Assembly (NCBI RefSeq): GCF_006438915.1
Contig: NZ_RCZE01000001.1
Coordinates: 172,325 to 236,324, forward strand
Reading direction: 5' to 3'
DNA length: 64,000 nucleotides
From: Pseudomonas arsenicoxydans
GTDB lineage: Bacteria > Pseudomonadota > Gammaproteobacteria > Pseudomonadales > Pseudomonadaceae
The position numbers and the translations under genes are program-made. Positions within the stretch are counted from its first letter, which is position 1; the number at the start of each line of letters is the position of its first letter. The notes under the pieces were generated by a model. It saw only the letters and a list, made by a program, of their open reading frames with translations, did no database searches and was not told where the DNA came from. Below, piece by piece: positions 52,681 to 61,851 of the stretch.

Positions 52681-53160
52681 TCAGTCGCGCGTTAAAAGGC
52701 GCGGGGCAAGCTCTTTGAGAGCGCGTCGATACACCTCGCGCTTGAATGTCACCACCTGGCCCAACGGATACCAATAGCTGACCCAGCGCCAGCCATCGAA
52801 TTCCGGTTTACCGGTCAAATCCATCCGCACCCGCTGCTCGTTGGAGATCAGGCGCAGGAGAAACCATTTCTGTTTCTGGCCGATGCACAGCGGTTGGCTG
52901 TGGGTACGGACCAGACGTTGCGGCAAACGATAGCGCAACCAGCCCCGGGTGCAGGCGAGAATTTCAACATCTTCGCGCTCCAGACCCACTTCTTCGTTCA
53001 ACTCGCGGTACAAGGCGTCTTCCGGCGTCTCCTGCGGGTTGATACCGCCCTGAGGAAACTGCCAGGCATCTTGATTGATACGGCGAGCCCATAGCACCTG
53101 TCCGGCATCATTCGTGAGAATGATCCCGACATTGGGGCGGAAACCATCGGGGTCGATCAC
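52681..53160 (-). CDS. rppH: RNA pyrophosphohydrolase
   Basis: Removes pyrophosphate from 5'-triphosphorylated RNA to trigger decay. The 159-residue Nudix protein has the start [43 protein letters not shown] (Nudix box, about residues 37-60), and [13 protein letters not shown]. Translation starts at a GTG (53160); upstream codons do not continue the family sequence. It is first in the rppH-ptsP operon. Confidence 0.96.
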   Translation of the reverse strand: MIDPDGFRPNVGIILTNDAGQVLWARRINQDAWQFPQGGINPQETPEDALYRELNEEVGLEREDVEILACTRGWLRYRLPQRLVRTHSQPLCIGQKQKWFLLRLISNEQRVRMDLTGKPEFDGWRWVSYWYPLGQVVTFKREVYRRALKELAPRLLTRD

Positions 53161-53303
53161 GGCAACAACCTCGCAAACGCATGTCGCCGCATTGTTCCAC
53201 AAAGGTTGTGAAAGCAGCAACGCGCCGACCGACCTTATGTGCACTCTTGTGAAAAGTCCGTATTCTGGGCGCCTTTCTACAGACTTTTCAGCGAGTAACT
53301 GCA

Positions 53304-53960
53304 ATGCGTCTGGCTTTATTCGACTTGGACAACACCCTGCTGGGCGGCGACAGTGACCACGCCTGGGGCGATTACCTGTGCGAGCGCGGCTTTCTCGACG
53401 CCGTCGCCTACAAGGCACGCAACGACGAGTTCTATCAGGATTACCTGGCTGGCAAGCTGGATAACGACGCTTACCTGAACTTCTGCCTGGAAGTGCTCGG
53501 GCGCACCGAGATGGCCACGCTGGATCAATGGCACCTCGATTACATGCGCGATTGCATCGAACCGATCGTGTTGCCGCAGGCTATCGAACTGCTGAAGAAG
53601 CATCGCGATGCCGGCGACAAACTGGTGATCATCACCGCGACCAACCGCTTCGTGACCGGGCCGATTGCCCAGCGCCTGGGGGTTGAAACCTTGATCGCCA
53701 CCGAGTGCGAAATGGTCGATGGCCGTTATACCGGGCGCAGCACTGATGTCCCGTGCTTTCGCGAAGGCAAGGTGACGCGGTTGAATCGTTGGCTGGAAGA
53801 GACGGGGCATTCGTTGGAGGACAGCTATTTCTATAGCGACTCGATGAATGATTTGCCGCTGCTTGAGCAGGTGGCGAATCCGGTGGCGGTGGATCCTGAT
53901 CCTAACTTGCGGGCCGAGGCCCAGAAGCGTGGCTGGCCGGTTATTTCGTTGCGCGATTGA
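53304..53960 (+). CDS. HAD-IB family phosphatase
   Basis: A 218-residue cytoplasmic HAD hydrolase. Motif I is [14 protein letters not shown] (D8, D10), motif [11 protein letters not shown], motif III lysine near FREGKVTRL, motif [13 protein letters not shown]. The type is HAD-IB (SerB-like). Related Pseudomonas proteins have been linked to histidinol-phosphate or phosphoserine dephosphorylation; the sequence alone does not choose. It is divergent from rppH, with a 143-bp shared promoter gap. Confidence 0.9.
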   Translation: MRLALFDLDNTLLGGDSDHAWGDYLCERGFLDAVAYKARNDEFYQDYLAGKLDNDAYLNFCLEVLGRTEMATLDQWHLDYMRDCIEPIVLPQAIELLKKHRDAGDKLVIITATNRFVTGPIAQRLGVETLIATECEMVDGRYTGRSTDVPCFREGKVTRLNRWLEETGHSLEDSYFYSDSMNDLPLLEQVANPVAVDPDPNLRAEAQKRGWPVISLRD

Positions 53961-53966
53961 TATCGC

Positions 53967-54053
53967 CTTCGCGAGCAAGCCCGCTCCCACACTTGATCGC
54001 ATTCCTCTGGGAGAACGCGGTTAAATGTGGGAGCGGGCTTGCTCGCGAAGGGG
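53967..54053. repeat. REP pair (class A)
   Basis: Inverted class A pair, tail to tail, in the convergent HAD/DUF2269 gap, starting six bases after the HAD stop codon. Confidence 0.92.
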
Positions 54054-54071
54054 TCAACTGGATTTCAAGCC

Positions 54072-54497
54072 CTACACAGGTTTGGCGCCCATCAACCCCG
54101 CAATGGCGATAAAGCAGACAAAACTGAACAACGCCAAGGCAAAGGTAAATCTCCCCACCCCACCCGGCGCCTTGCGCAATTTGTTAAGCCGCACCAACAG
54201 CCAAAACCAGGCCAACGCCGCCACGGTGTAAAGCACACTCGACGCCAACAACCACGTCTGCCCCAACGGCCAGCCCACCAGATGGACCATCCCCCAGCCG
54301 GTGAACGGCATGCTCAACAGCGCCAACCCCATCAGCAGCCAGATGAACACCCGTGGCCGTTGCAGGGTACGGCTGCCGACTGTCGCGTCACCTTTGCGGC
54401 GCGCGATAAAAACCCAGATCCCCAGGCCCAACGCACTGATCAGCAACACCGCCGTTGCAACCATGTGCGCCACTTTCAGGGCAGTTAACGTTTCCAT
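54072..54497 (-). CDS. DUF2269-like membrane protein
   Basis: A 141-residue hydrophobic protein with four predicted helices. The opening TLTALKVAHMVATAVLLISALGLGIWVFIARR and the central FTGWGMVHLVGWPLGQTWLLASSVLY resemble the DUF2269 family of unknown function. It is 39 bp downstream of ilvA on the same strand. Confidence 0.8.
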   Translation of the reverse strand: METLTALKVAHMVATAVLLISALGLGIWVFIARRKGDATVGSRTLQRPRVFIWLLMGLALLSMPFTGWGMVHLVGWPLGQTWLLASSVLYTVAALAWFWLLVRLNKLRKAPGGVGRFTFALALFSFVCFIAIAGLMGAKPV

Positions 54498-54536
54498 TGT
54501 CCGATTTCCTTATGGCCTGCCCATCAGCGTAGCCGC

Positions 54537-56051
54537 TCAGCCCAGAAACAGCTTATAGGCCGGGTTATCGCTTTCGTCCCAGTACGGGTAACCAATTTCT
54601 TCCAGCGCGGCCGGCACCAGATGACGTTCGTCGTGAGGCACTTGCAGGCCCGCGACCACACGACCGTCTGCCGCACCGTGATTGCGGTAATGGAACATCG
54701 AGATGTTCCAGCGCCCGCCCAGCTTGTTGAGGAAGTTGAACAACGCGCCCGGACGCTCCGGGAATTCGAAGCGCAGGATCACTTCATCGACCACGTGGGC
54801 CGCACGACCGCCGACCATGTGGCGGATGTGCAACTTGGCCAGTTCGTTGTCGGTCAGGTCCAGCACCGGGAAGCCCTGCTCGGTCAGGCTCGCCAGCAGC
54901 GCACTGCGCGGATCGGTTTCCGGGTGAGTCTGCACGCCAACGAAGATGTGCGCTTCGCTGCCGGTGTTGTAGCGGTAGTTGAATTCGGTGATCTGGCGCT
55001 TGCCGATGGCTTCGCAGAACGCCTTGAAACTGCCCGGTTTCTCGGGGATGGTCACGGCGATGATCGCTTCACGGCCCTCGCCCAGCTCGGCGCGTTCGGC
55101 GACGTGGCGCAAACGGTCGAAGTTGACGTTGGCGCCGGAGTCGATGGCGACAAAGGTGTGGCCAGTGACGCCATTCTGCTCGACGTATTTCTTGATTCCC
55201 GCCACGCCCAGCGCGCCGGCCGGCTCGGTAATCGAGCGGGTATCGTCGTAGATATCCTTGATCGCCGCGCAGATTTCGTCGGTGCTGACCGTGATCACGT
55301 CATCGACATAGTCTTTGCAGATATCGAACGTGTGCTGGCCAATCTGCGCCACCGCCACGCCGTCGGCGAAGATGCCCACGGTCGGCAATACCACGCGCTC
55401 GCCAGCCGCCATCGCGGCTTGCAGGCAATTGGAGTCGTCCGGTTCGACGCCGATGATTTTGATTTCCGGGCGCAGGTATTTCACATAGGCCGCGATGCCG
55501 GCGATCAGGCCGCCACCACCGACCGGAACGAAGATCGCGTCGAGACGGCCAGGGTGCTGGCGCAGAATCTCCATCGCCACGGTGCCCTGCCCGGCAATGG
55601 TGTGGGGATCGTCGTAAGGGTGGATGTAGACGTAGCCTTTTTCGTCGACCAGCTTCAGCGAGTAGGCCAGGGCTTCCGGGAACGAATCCCCGTGCAGCAC
55701 CACTTTGCCGCCGCGCGAACGCACGCCTTCGACTTTGATTTCAGGGGTGGTCTTGGGCATGACGATGGTGGCTTTCACGCCCAACACTTTCGCCGCCAGG
55801 GCCAGGCCTTGCGCATGATTGCCCGCCGACGCCGTGACCACGCCGCGAGCACGTTCTTCATCGCTCAACTGGGTCAGCTTGTTGTAAGCGCCGCGAATCT
55901 TGAACGAGAACACCGGCTGCAAGTCTTCACGCTTGAGCCAGATATTGTTGCCCAGCCGCTCGGAAAGCTGGCGGGCAGTCTGCAATGGGGTTTCTACGGC
56001 AACGTCATAAACGCGCGAGGTGAGGATCTTTTTGACGTACTGTTCGAGCAT
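54537..56051 (-). CDS. ilvA: biosynthetic threonine ammonia-lyase
   Basis: PLP enzyme converting threonine to 2-oxobutanoate, the first step of isoleucine synthesis. The 504-residue length and the layout (catalytic domain with PVFSFKIRGAYNK holding the PLP lysine, ASAGNHAQGLA, PVGGGGLIAGIAAYVK, then two ACT-like regulatory domains from about residue 325) identify the allosteric biosynthetic form inhibited by isoleucine. It pairs functionally with ilvD in this window, though they are about 25 kb apart. Confidence 0.96.
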   Translation of the reverse strand: MLEQYVKKILTSRVYDVAVETPLQTARQLSERLGNNIWLKREDLQPVFSFKIRGAYNKLTQLSDEERARGVVTASAGNHAQGLALAAKVLGVKATIVMPKTTPEIKVEGVRSRGGKVVLHGDSFPEALAYSLKLVDEKGYVYIHPYDDPHTIAGQGTVAMEILRQHPGRLDAIFVPVGGGGLIAGIAAYVKYLRPEIKIIGVEPDDSNCLQAAMAAGERVVLPTVGIFADGVAVAQIGQHTFDICKDYVDDVITVSTDEICAAIKDIYDDTRSITEPAGALGVAGIKKYVEQNGVTGHTFVAIDSGANVNFDRLRHVAERAELGEGREAIIAVTIPEKPGSFKAFCEAIGKRQITEFNYRYNTGSEAHIFVGVQTHPETDPRSALLASLTEQGFPVLDLTDNELAKLHIRHMVGGRAAHVVDEVILRFEFPERPGALFNFLNKLGGRWNISMFHYRNHGAADGRVVAGLQVPHDERHLVPAALEEIGYPYWDESDNPAYKLFLG

Positions 56052-56162
56052 CGGAAAGCATCACTGAGCGGGTTGGGCAGGGCCAAGGAGTCTAACCCGG
56101 CTTTCGGGCGGGCGACCACACTAAACAGGTGGTTTTAGCCTTCGCAGACATTACGACCCCAT

Positions 56163-56286
56163 TGTGGCGAGGGAGCTTGCTCCCGCTGGAGCGCAAAGCG
56201 GTCCCTTTGCATTCTTTCAGACATACCGTGCAGACAGGTTTACGACTGCTTCGCAGCCGAGCGGGAGCAAGCTCCCTCGCCACAGG
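56163..56286. repeat. REP pair (class B)
   Basis: Inverted class B pair (tgtggcgagggagcttgctc and complement) in the 345-bp divergent ilvA/rpiA gap. The rest of the gap should hold the two promoters; no other structure was noted. Confidence 0.9.
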
Positions 56287-56396
56287 GGCCGCATCGCTCC
56301 CCACGCACCTCATCAGTCAATCGGGCAATGACCTTCCCCGCCTCGAAGCCTATAATGCCGGCCTTTAGTTTCCTCCTTCGGCACCTCGGAGCCCGC

Positions 56397-57071
56397 ATGA
56401 CCCAGGATCAACTCAAACAGGCAGTGGCTCAGGCCGCTGTCGACTTCATCCTCCCGAAACTCGACGACAAGAGCATCGTCGGGGTCGGCACCGGCTCCAC
56501 CGCCAACTGCTTCATCGACGCCCTGGCCAAGCACAAAGGCGCGTTCGATGGCGCGGTCGCCAGCTCCGAAGCCACCGCTGCCCGCCTCAAGGGCCACGGC
56601 ATTCCGGTGTATGAGCTGAACACCGTCAGCGACCTGGAGTTCTACGTCGACGGCGCTGATGAAAGCGACGCGCACCTGAACCTGATCAAGGGCGGTGGCG
56701 CAGCCCTGACCCGCGAGAAGATTGTCGCGGCCGTGGCCAAGACCTTCATCTGCATCGCCGACGCCAGCAAACTGGTGCCGGTGCTCGGCGAGTTCCCGCT
56801 GCCGGTCGAAGTGATCCCGATGGCCCGCAGCCACGTGGCCCGCGAGCTGGTGAAGCTGGGCGGCGACCCGGTTTACCGCGAAGGCGTGCTGACCGACAAC
56901 GGCAACATCATCCTCGACGTGTTCAACATGCAGATCACTAACCCGGTTGAACTGGAACGCCAGATCAACGCGATTGTTGGCGTGGTCACCAATGGCCTGT
57001 TCGCGGCGCGTCCGGCGGACTTGTTGCTGCTGGGCACCAGCGAAGGCGTGAAAACCCTGCGCGCCAAGTAA
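56397..57071 (+). CDS. rpiA: ribose-5-phosphate isomerase A
   Basis: Interconverts ribose 5-phosphate and ribulose 5-phosphate. The 224-residue protein has [16 protein letters not shown] (phosphate-binding loop), [27 protein letters not shown] with the active-site Asp/Lys region, and NGNIILDVF. The ATG at 56397 is the family start; the longer frame from 56328 is not. Confidence 0.97.
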   Translation: MTQDQLKQAVAQAAVDFILPKLDDKSIVGVGTGSTANCFIDALAKHKGAFDGAVASSEATAARLKGHGIPVYELNTVSDLEFYVDGADESDAHLNLIKGGGAALTREKIVAAVAKTFICIADASKLVPVLGEFPLPVEVIPMARSHVARELVKLGGDPVYREGVLTDNGNIILDVFNMQITNPVELERQINAIVGVVTNGLFAARPADLLLLGTSEGVKTLRAK

Positions 57072-57089
57072 TCCACATACAAAACAAAA

Positions 57090-57183
57090 CCTGTGGGAGC
57101 CGGGCTTGCCCGCGATGGCGGTATATCAGTCACCTGTTTATCGACTGACACGACCTCATCGCGGGCAAGCCCGGCTCCCACAA
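57090..57183. repeat. REP pair (class C)
   Basis: Inverted pair of the class C palindrome (gtgggagccgggcttgcccg ... cgggcaagcccggctcccac), seen only here in the window. It is immediately next to a class A pair. Confidence 0.9.
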
Positions 57184-57224
57184 TGGTTTGTGGCGCACAC
57201 AGAAACTGCGCATGGCACCGATTT

Positions 57225-57319
57225 AATGTGGGAGCGGGCTTGCTCGCGAAGAGGTCGTGTCAGCCAACAAAGATGTTGAATGACAGACCGCATTCGCGAG
57301 CAAGCCCGCTCCCACATTT
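57225..57319. repeat. REP pair (class A)
   Basis: Inverted class A pair, second of two REP pairs in the 262-bp convergent rpiA gap, which holds little else. Confidence 0.92.
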
Positions 57320-57333
57320 GTTTTTGGGTGTTT

Positions 57334-58251
57334 TTAGGGTTGTGCGGGTTTTTTGAAGACGTAGAACAGGTTCGGCTCGCTGACGAGGTACATCGTGCCG
57401 TCGTCGTCCATCGCGATGCCTTCCGCTTGCGGCACGGTCTTTTGCAGGCCTTGGCGCCCCTTGCTCAGTGACATCGTACTCAGCGGACGCCCATCCACAT
57501 CCAGCTCAATAATCAGCCGCGATTCGTCGGACAGCGCCAGCAAATGGCCGCTGCGTTCGTCGTATTGCAGGCTCGACAGGTCTCGCACAAACATCCCGGC
57601 GTCGCGCTTGGGGTTGTTCACCACGTGCACGGCGTAGGATTTCTCCGGGTTGTAATGCGGGAAGCCCTGCACTTCGTAGATCAGCATCGGGTCGCGCTCC
57701 TTGGCGACGAACAACCGTTTGCCCACCGAATCGTAAGCCAGCCCTTCAAAACCCTTGTTACTGCCCATGTGCACGCCGAGGACCATCTGCTCGGCATCCG
57801 CCCCGTCGAGAAAAGTCGTGTCCGGTTCCAAGTGAATCTTGATCAGCCGCTGCTGGCTCTCATCCGTAATCACATAAGTGTCGGCACTGATGAATTCCAC
57901 CGCCTCAGGGTCGCCAAAGCCGATCAATGCCACGCGCCGAAGGATTTTGCCCTCCAGGGACAGCTCGATCAGCTCGGAGTCTTTATTGGTGACCGTGAAC
58001 AGGCTTTTGCGCACCGGATCGAACGTCAGCGCCGAGACGTTATCGTGCAGCCCGTCGATCACCCGTGCCTCGATGTCCACCCGGTATTGATCCAGGCCGA
58101 TGGATTCACTGCTCTGCGGCTGCCAAAGCGTCTGCAGGTTGAACCAGGCACGCTCAAACAGGCGCAAGTATTGGCCGACCGCAACCAGAGCGATCAGCGC
58201 AATCACCAACAGGATCAAAACGAGGGGTTTGGGACGGGCAAGTCGGCGCAT
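57334..58251 (-). CDS. SdiA-regulated/YjiK-like beta-propeller protein (copy 2)
   Basis: A 305-residue protein with one N-terminal membrane anchor (about residues 10-27, LVLILLVIALIALVAVGQ) and a periplasmic domain resembling SdiA-regulated (YjiK) six-bladed propellers: DNVSALTFDPVRKSLFTVTN, ESQQRLIKIHLE, KGFEGLAYDSVGKRLFVAKE, and the end EGIAMDDDGTMYLVSEPNLFYVFKK. A second, diverged copy lies 103 bp upstream on the same strand. No catalytic residues are recognised; a lactonase-like or binding role is possible. Confidence 0.85.
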   Translation of the reverse strand: MRRLARPKPLVLILLVIALIALVAVGQYLRLFERAWFNLQTLWQPQSSESIGLDQYRVDIEARVIDGLHDNVSALTFDPVRKSLFTVTNKDSELIELSLEGKILRRVALIGFGDPEAVEFISADTYVITDESQQRLIKIHLEPDTTFLDGADAEQMVLGVHMGSNKGFEGLAYDSVGKRLFVAKERDPMLIYEVQGFPHYNPEKSYAVHVVNNPKRDAGMFVRDLSSLQYDERSGHLLALSDESRLIIELDVDGRPLSTMSLSKGRQGLQKTVPQAEGIAMDDDGTMYLVSEPNLFYVFKKPAQP

Positions 58252-58354
58252 TCAGGCGAGCTCGAAAACAAAACGGGCGGATGAAATATCACGCCCGTGT
58301 GAATTCAAGCTTAATGGCCAGCGGCTTGCGACCACAACCGCGGGGGTGTGGCGA

Positions 58355-59281
58355 TTATTTCTGCTTTTCGAAGCGGTAGAACAGGTTGGGTTCACTGACC
58401 ATGTACAAGTTGCCCGCCTCGTCCATGGTCACGCCTTCGGCCCGTGGAATGGTATTTTTCAGACCATTGAAGCCGCCCAACAGGGCGATGAAGCTGACTT
58501 GCTCACCCTTTTTGTCCAGTTCCATCAACAAGTGAGAGTCGGCGGACAGCACCAGCATGTGCCCCGTGCGCGGGTCGATGGCCAGGGCCGACAGGTTGCG
58601 CATGTCCAGCGCATGACTGGCCAGCTTCAGCTTGTCACCGGTCAGGACCCGGCCGTCACCTTTCCAGGCAAACAAGGCCGGCGGGCGCTCTTCGCCCAAC
58701 AGCAACTGCTGGTTTTGCGAATCCCAGGTAACCCCTTCAAAGGCCTTGTTCTGGTCTTTCGAAGGCCCGAGGTCGTACTTCGTAAAGTCGGCGATGTTCA
58801 ATTCACGGGTGTTGGCATCGACCTTGACGACGGTGATCAGGTGTTCGCGCTCATCGACAATCGCCAGCAGGCCGTTGCCCAGCACGGTGACGCCTTCCGG
58901 GTTGCTCCAGCCCACCAGCGGCATTTTGCGCAGCACATCGCCCTGAAGGTTCAGCTCAACCAGAAACGGATTCTTGCCCATCACCGAAAACAGCGTTTTG
59001 GTCTGAGGGTCGTAGGCGAGATCCGATGCCTCGTCCTTTTCCATGCCCGGCAGCAGCTTGGCATCGATCACTGCCCGGTAGTCAGGAAGCCAGATACTGG
59101 CCTGACGCTCGGCCGGACTTGTGAACTGCTCTTTCACCCAGAGCACGCCGCGACTGTCCCAATGCATCGCAAAGGCAACGCCGTACGCGATGACCGCCAC
59201 CAGCAACAGCCAGGCATACCAGCGCATCGCGAAGCGCGAGCGGCGGGTTGTTTTGAGCGTGGACAGCGGTGGGGTGGCCAT
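58355..59281 (-). CDS. SdiA-regulated/YjiK-like beta-propeller protein (copy 1)
   Basis: A 308-residue paralogue of the next gene, with a membrane anchor at about residues 21-39 (YAWLLLVAVIAYGVAFAM) and propeller repeats EASDLAYDPQTKTLFSVMGKN, KAFEGVTWDSQNQQLLLGEE and EGVTMDEAGNLYMVSEPNLFYRFEK. The shared C-terminal signature (VSEPNLFY) and equal length show a tandem duplication. It is first of the two genes in transcription order. Confidence 0.85.
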   Translation of the reverse strand: MATPPLSTLKTTRRSRFAMRWYAWLLLVAVIAYGVAFAMHWDSRGVLWVKEQFTSPAERQASIWLPDYRAVIDAKLLPGMEKDEASDLAYDPQTKTLFSVMGKNPFLVELNLQGDVLRKMPLVGWSNPEGVTVLGNGLLAIVDEREHLITVVKVDANTRELNIADFTKYDLGPSKDQNKAFEGVTWDSQNQQLLLGEERPPALFAWKGDGRVLTGDKLKLASHALDMRNLSALAIDPRTGHMLVLSADSHLLMELDKKGEQVSFIALLGGFNGLKNTIPRAEGVTMDEAGNLYMVSEPNLFYRFEKQK

Positions 59282-59437
59282 TGAGGGATGCGTTCCAGAA
59301 GTTCAGGCTAGGGGTAATAGCACAATTGGGGCCGGCTCAGGCGCCGCGAGCCCCGGAATTATCCAGACGAAATGTGAAAAAAACGGGAAATGGCGGGATT
59401 GCCCTATCTGTCGCAGGACTTGAAACCACCAAATACC

Positions 59438-59530
59438 AATGTGGGAGCGGGCTTGCTCGCGAATGCGGTGTATCAGACGACATTAATGTTGCCTGACACA
59501 CCGCATTCGCGAGCAAGCCCGCTCCCACAC
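59438..59530. repeat. REP pair (class A)
   Basis: Inverted class A pair between copy 1 of the SdiA-regulated genes and the FAH gene (same strand). Confidence 0.93.
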
Positions 59531-59549
59531 TGGTTCAGCGGTGTAGCGA

Positions 59550-60215
59550 CTAGCGCACGCTGCTGGTGAAGCTACTGGCGCCGGGCAGTTCCAGAACAAT
59601 GTCATCGCCGACATTCAACGGACCAACGCCCACTGGCGTTCCGGTCAGGATCACGTCACCGGCCTGCAGTGAGAAGCAGCCAGCCATGTGCTGGATCATC
59701 GGCACGATCGGGTTGAGCATCGCGCTGCTGTTGCCATCCTGGCGCACTTCGCCGTTGATGGTCAGGCGAATACCGATGTCGGTCAGGTCCGCAAAGGTGC
59801 TGCCGGACACGAACGGCGCGATCACCGCCGCGCCGTCGAACGACTTGGCGATTTCCCATGGCAGACCCTTGGATTTCAACTCGGCCTGCTTGTCGCGCAG
59901 CGTCAGGTCCAGTGCCGGGGCGAAACCGGAGATAGCGTCCAGCACTTCTTCACGGCTTGGTTTTGTCGACAGCGGCTTGCCGATCAACACGGCGATTTCC
60001 GCTTCGTAGTGCACCGAACCGCGCTCGGTTGGAATGGCGAAACCGCCTTCCAGCGGCACTACGCAACTGCCCGGCTTGATGAACAGCAGCGGCTCGGTAG
60101 GCACCGGGTTGTCCAGTTCCTTGGCGTGTTCGGCGTAGTTACGGCCGATGCACACCACTTTCCCCAGCGGGAAATGAATACGCGTACCGTCGACATACTG
60201 GTGCTGATAGCTCAT
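59550..60215 (-). CDS. fumarylacetoacetate hydrolase family protein
   Basis: A 221-residue FAH-fold protein with KVVCIGRNYAEHAKELDNPVP, FIKPGSC, the metal-binding triad in HYEAEIAVLIG (E-x-E), and GDVILTGTPVGVGPL. Short FAH proteins of this type act as acylpyruvases or oxaloacetate decarboxylases; the exact reaction cannot be told. It follows the D-2-hydroxyglutarate dehydrogenase gene by 37 bp on the same strand, so a role in clearing a keto-acid by-product is plausible. Confidence 0.9.
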   Translation of the reverse strand: MSYQHQYVDGTRIHFPLGKVVCIGRNYAEHAKELDNPVPTEPLLFIKPGSCVVPLEGGFAIPTERGSVHYEAEIAVLIGKPLSTKPSREEVLDAISGFAPALDLTLRDKQAELKSKGLPWEIAKSFDGAAVIAPFVSGSTFADLTDIGIRLTINGEVRQDGNSSAMLNPIVPMIQHMAGCFSLQAGDVILTGTPVGVGPLNVGDDIVLELPGASSFTSSVR

Positions 60216-60252
60216 GGACCGACTCCTGGTTCGTAGCTCTTAAATTCAACAG

Positions 60253-61647
60253 TCAAACAGCGAAGATCTTGCCCGGGTTCATGATGCCGTTCGGGTCGAA
60301 CACCGCTTTTACCGCTTTCATGTACTCGATCTCCACCGGCGAGCGGCTGTAGGTCAAGTAATCACGCTTGGTCATGCCCACGCCGTGCTCGGCGGAAATC
60401 GAACCGTTGTACTTCTCGACGGTTTCGAACACCCACTTATTCACAGTCGCGCACTTGGCGAAGAACTCATCCTTGCTCAGGTTTTCCGGCTTGAGGATGT
60501 TCAAGTGCAGGTTGCCGTCGCCGATGTGGCCGAACCAGACGATTTCGAAGTCCGGGTAATGTTCGCCGACGATCGCGTCGATTTCCTTGAGGAACGCCGG
60601 GACTTTCGACACGGTGACCGAAATGTCGTTCTTGTACGGCGTCCAGTGGGAAATGGTTTCGGAAATGTATTCGCGCAGCTTCCAGAGGTTCTGCAGCTGG
60701 GTTTCGCTCTGGCTCATCACGCCGTCCAGCACCCAGCCCTGCTCGACGCAGTGCTCGAAGGTTTCCAGCGCGTGGTTGGCCACTTCTTCGGTGGTCGCTT
60801 CAAATTCCAGCAGCGCGTAGAACGGGCAGTCGGTTTCGAACGGTGCCGGGACATCGCCGCGGGCCATGACTTTTGCCAGGGCCTTGTCGGAGAAGAATTC
60901 GAAGGCGGTCAGGTCGAGTTTGCTCTGGAATGCGTGCAACACCGGCATGATCGAGTCGAAATCGGTAGTACCGAGGACCATCGCTGTGAGGTTTTTCGGG
61001 GCGCGATCCAGACGCATGGTCGCTTCGACCACAAAACCGAGGGTGCCTTCGGCGCCGATGAACAGCTGACGCAGGTCATAGCCGGTGGCGTTCTTGATCA
61101 GGTCGCGGTTCAGTTCCAGCACGTCGCCCTTGCCGGTCACGACTTTCATGCCGGCAACCCAGTTACGGGTCATGCCGTAGCGAATGACCTTGATCCCGCC
61201 GGCATTGGTGCCGATATTGCCGCCAATCTGGCTCGAACCTGCCGAAGCGAAGTCTACCGGGTAGTACAGGCCTTTCTCTTCAGCGACATTCTGCAAATGC
61301 TCTGTCACGACGCCCGGCTGACAAACGGCCGTGCGGTCGGTGAGGTTCACATCGAGAATCTGGTTCATGTAGTCGAACGACACGACCACTTCGCCATTGG
61401 CCGCCACGGCCGCGGCGGAAAGCCCGGTACGGCCGCCGGATGGCACCAGCGCCACCTTGTGTTCATTGGCCCAACGGACAATGGCCTGCACCTGCTCGGT
61501 GGTCTTGGGAAACACGATGGCAGTCGGGGCCGGGGCGTAATGCTTGGTCCAATCCTTACCGTAAGCATTCAGGGAGTCGGCATCGGTCAGCACCTTGCCA
61601 GGCTCAACCAGGGTCTTCAGCTCATCAATCAGCGCAGGATTGGTCAT
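60253..61647 (-). CDS. FAD-linked D-2-hydroxyglutarate dehydrogenase
   Basis: A 464-residue flavoenzyme of the FAD_binding_4/lactate dehydrogenase type: PSGGRTGLSAAA (FAD), GSSQIGGNIGTNAGG, NATGYDLRQLFIGAEGTLG, and C-terminal WFGHIGDGNLHLNI plus SAEHGVG. It is divergent from serA. In Pseudomonas the same pair is known to work together: SerA makes D-2-hydroxyglutarate while oxidising phosphoglycerate, and this enzyme re-oxidises it. The start is the ATG at 61647 (MTNPALIDEL). Confidence 0.9.
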   Translation of the reverse strand: MTNPALIDELKTLVEPGKVLTDADSLNAYGKDWTKHYAPAPTAIVFPKTTEQVQAIVRWANEHKVALVPSGGRTGLSAAAVAANGEVVVSFDYMNQILDVNLTDRTAVCQPGVVTEHLQNVAEEKGLYYPVDFASAGSSQIGGNIGTNAGGIKVIRYGMTRNWVAGMKVVTGKGDVLELNRDLIKNATGYDLRQLFIGAEGTLGFVVEATMRLDRAPKNLTAMVLGTTDFDSIMPVLHAFQSKLDLTAFEFFSDKALAKVMARGDVPAPFETDCPFYALLEFEATTEEVANHALETFEHCVEQGWVLDGVMSQSETQLQNLWKLREYISETISHWTPYKNDISVTVSKVPAFLKEIDAIVGEHYPDFEIVWFGHIGDGNLHLNILKPENLSKDEFFAKCATVNKWVFETVEKYNGSISAEHGVGMTKRDYLTYSRSPVEIEYMKAVKAVFDPNGIMNPGKIFAV

Positions 61648-61851
61648 CGACAGAACTCTCGAACAATTCATGGTCATCCTGAGAACGCTTCACGTCGCAG
61701 GAATGAGTGTTTAGCGGGGTGCGTATGCTAGCATACCGACCCCGCAGCATAGTGCCCAACGGCCATTCTGCGGTGACGGCTTTCTTGCCGTCCGGGTCAG
61801 CGTCTGCTGGCTATTTCCTGCCATTTTTCTCCGGGATACAGGTTTACGCAG

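Noticed and set aside
50169..52718. 849-codon open frame on the + strand
   Set aside because: It is the complement of ptsP, a complete and well-recognised gene; long antisense frames are expected in GC-rich Pseudomonas genes.
57090..57319. Closely spaced inverted repeats as an attachment site or CRISPR
   Set aside because: They are two ordinary REP pairs of classes C and A.
60385..61731. 448-codon + strand frame
   Set aside because: Antisense to the D-2-hydroxyglutarate dehydrogenase gene.
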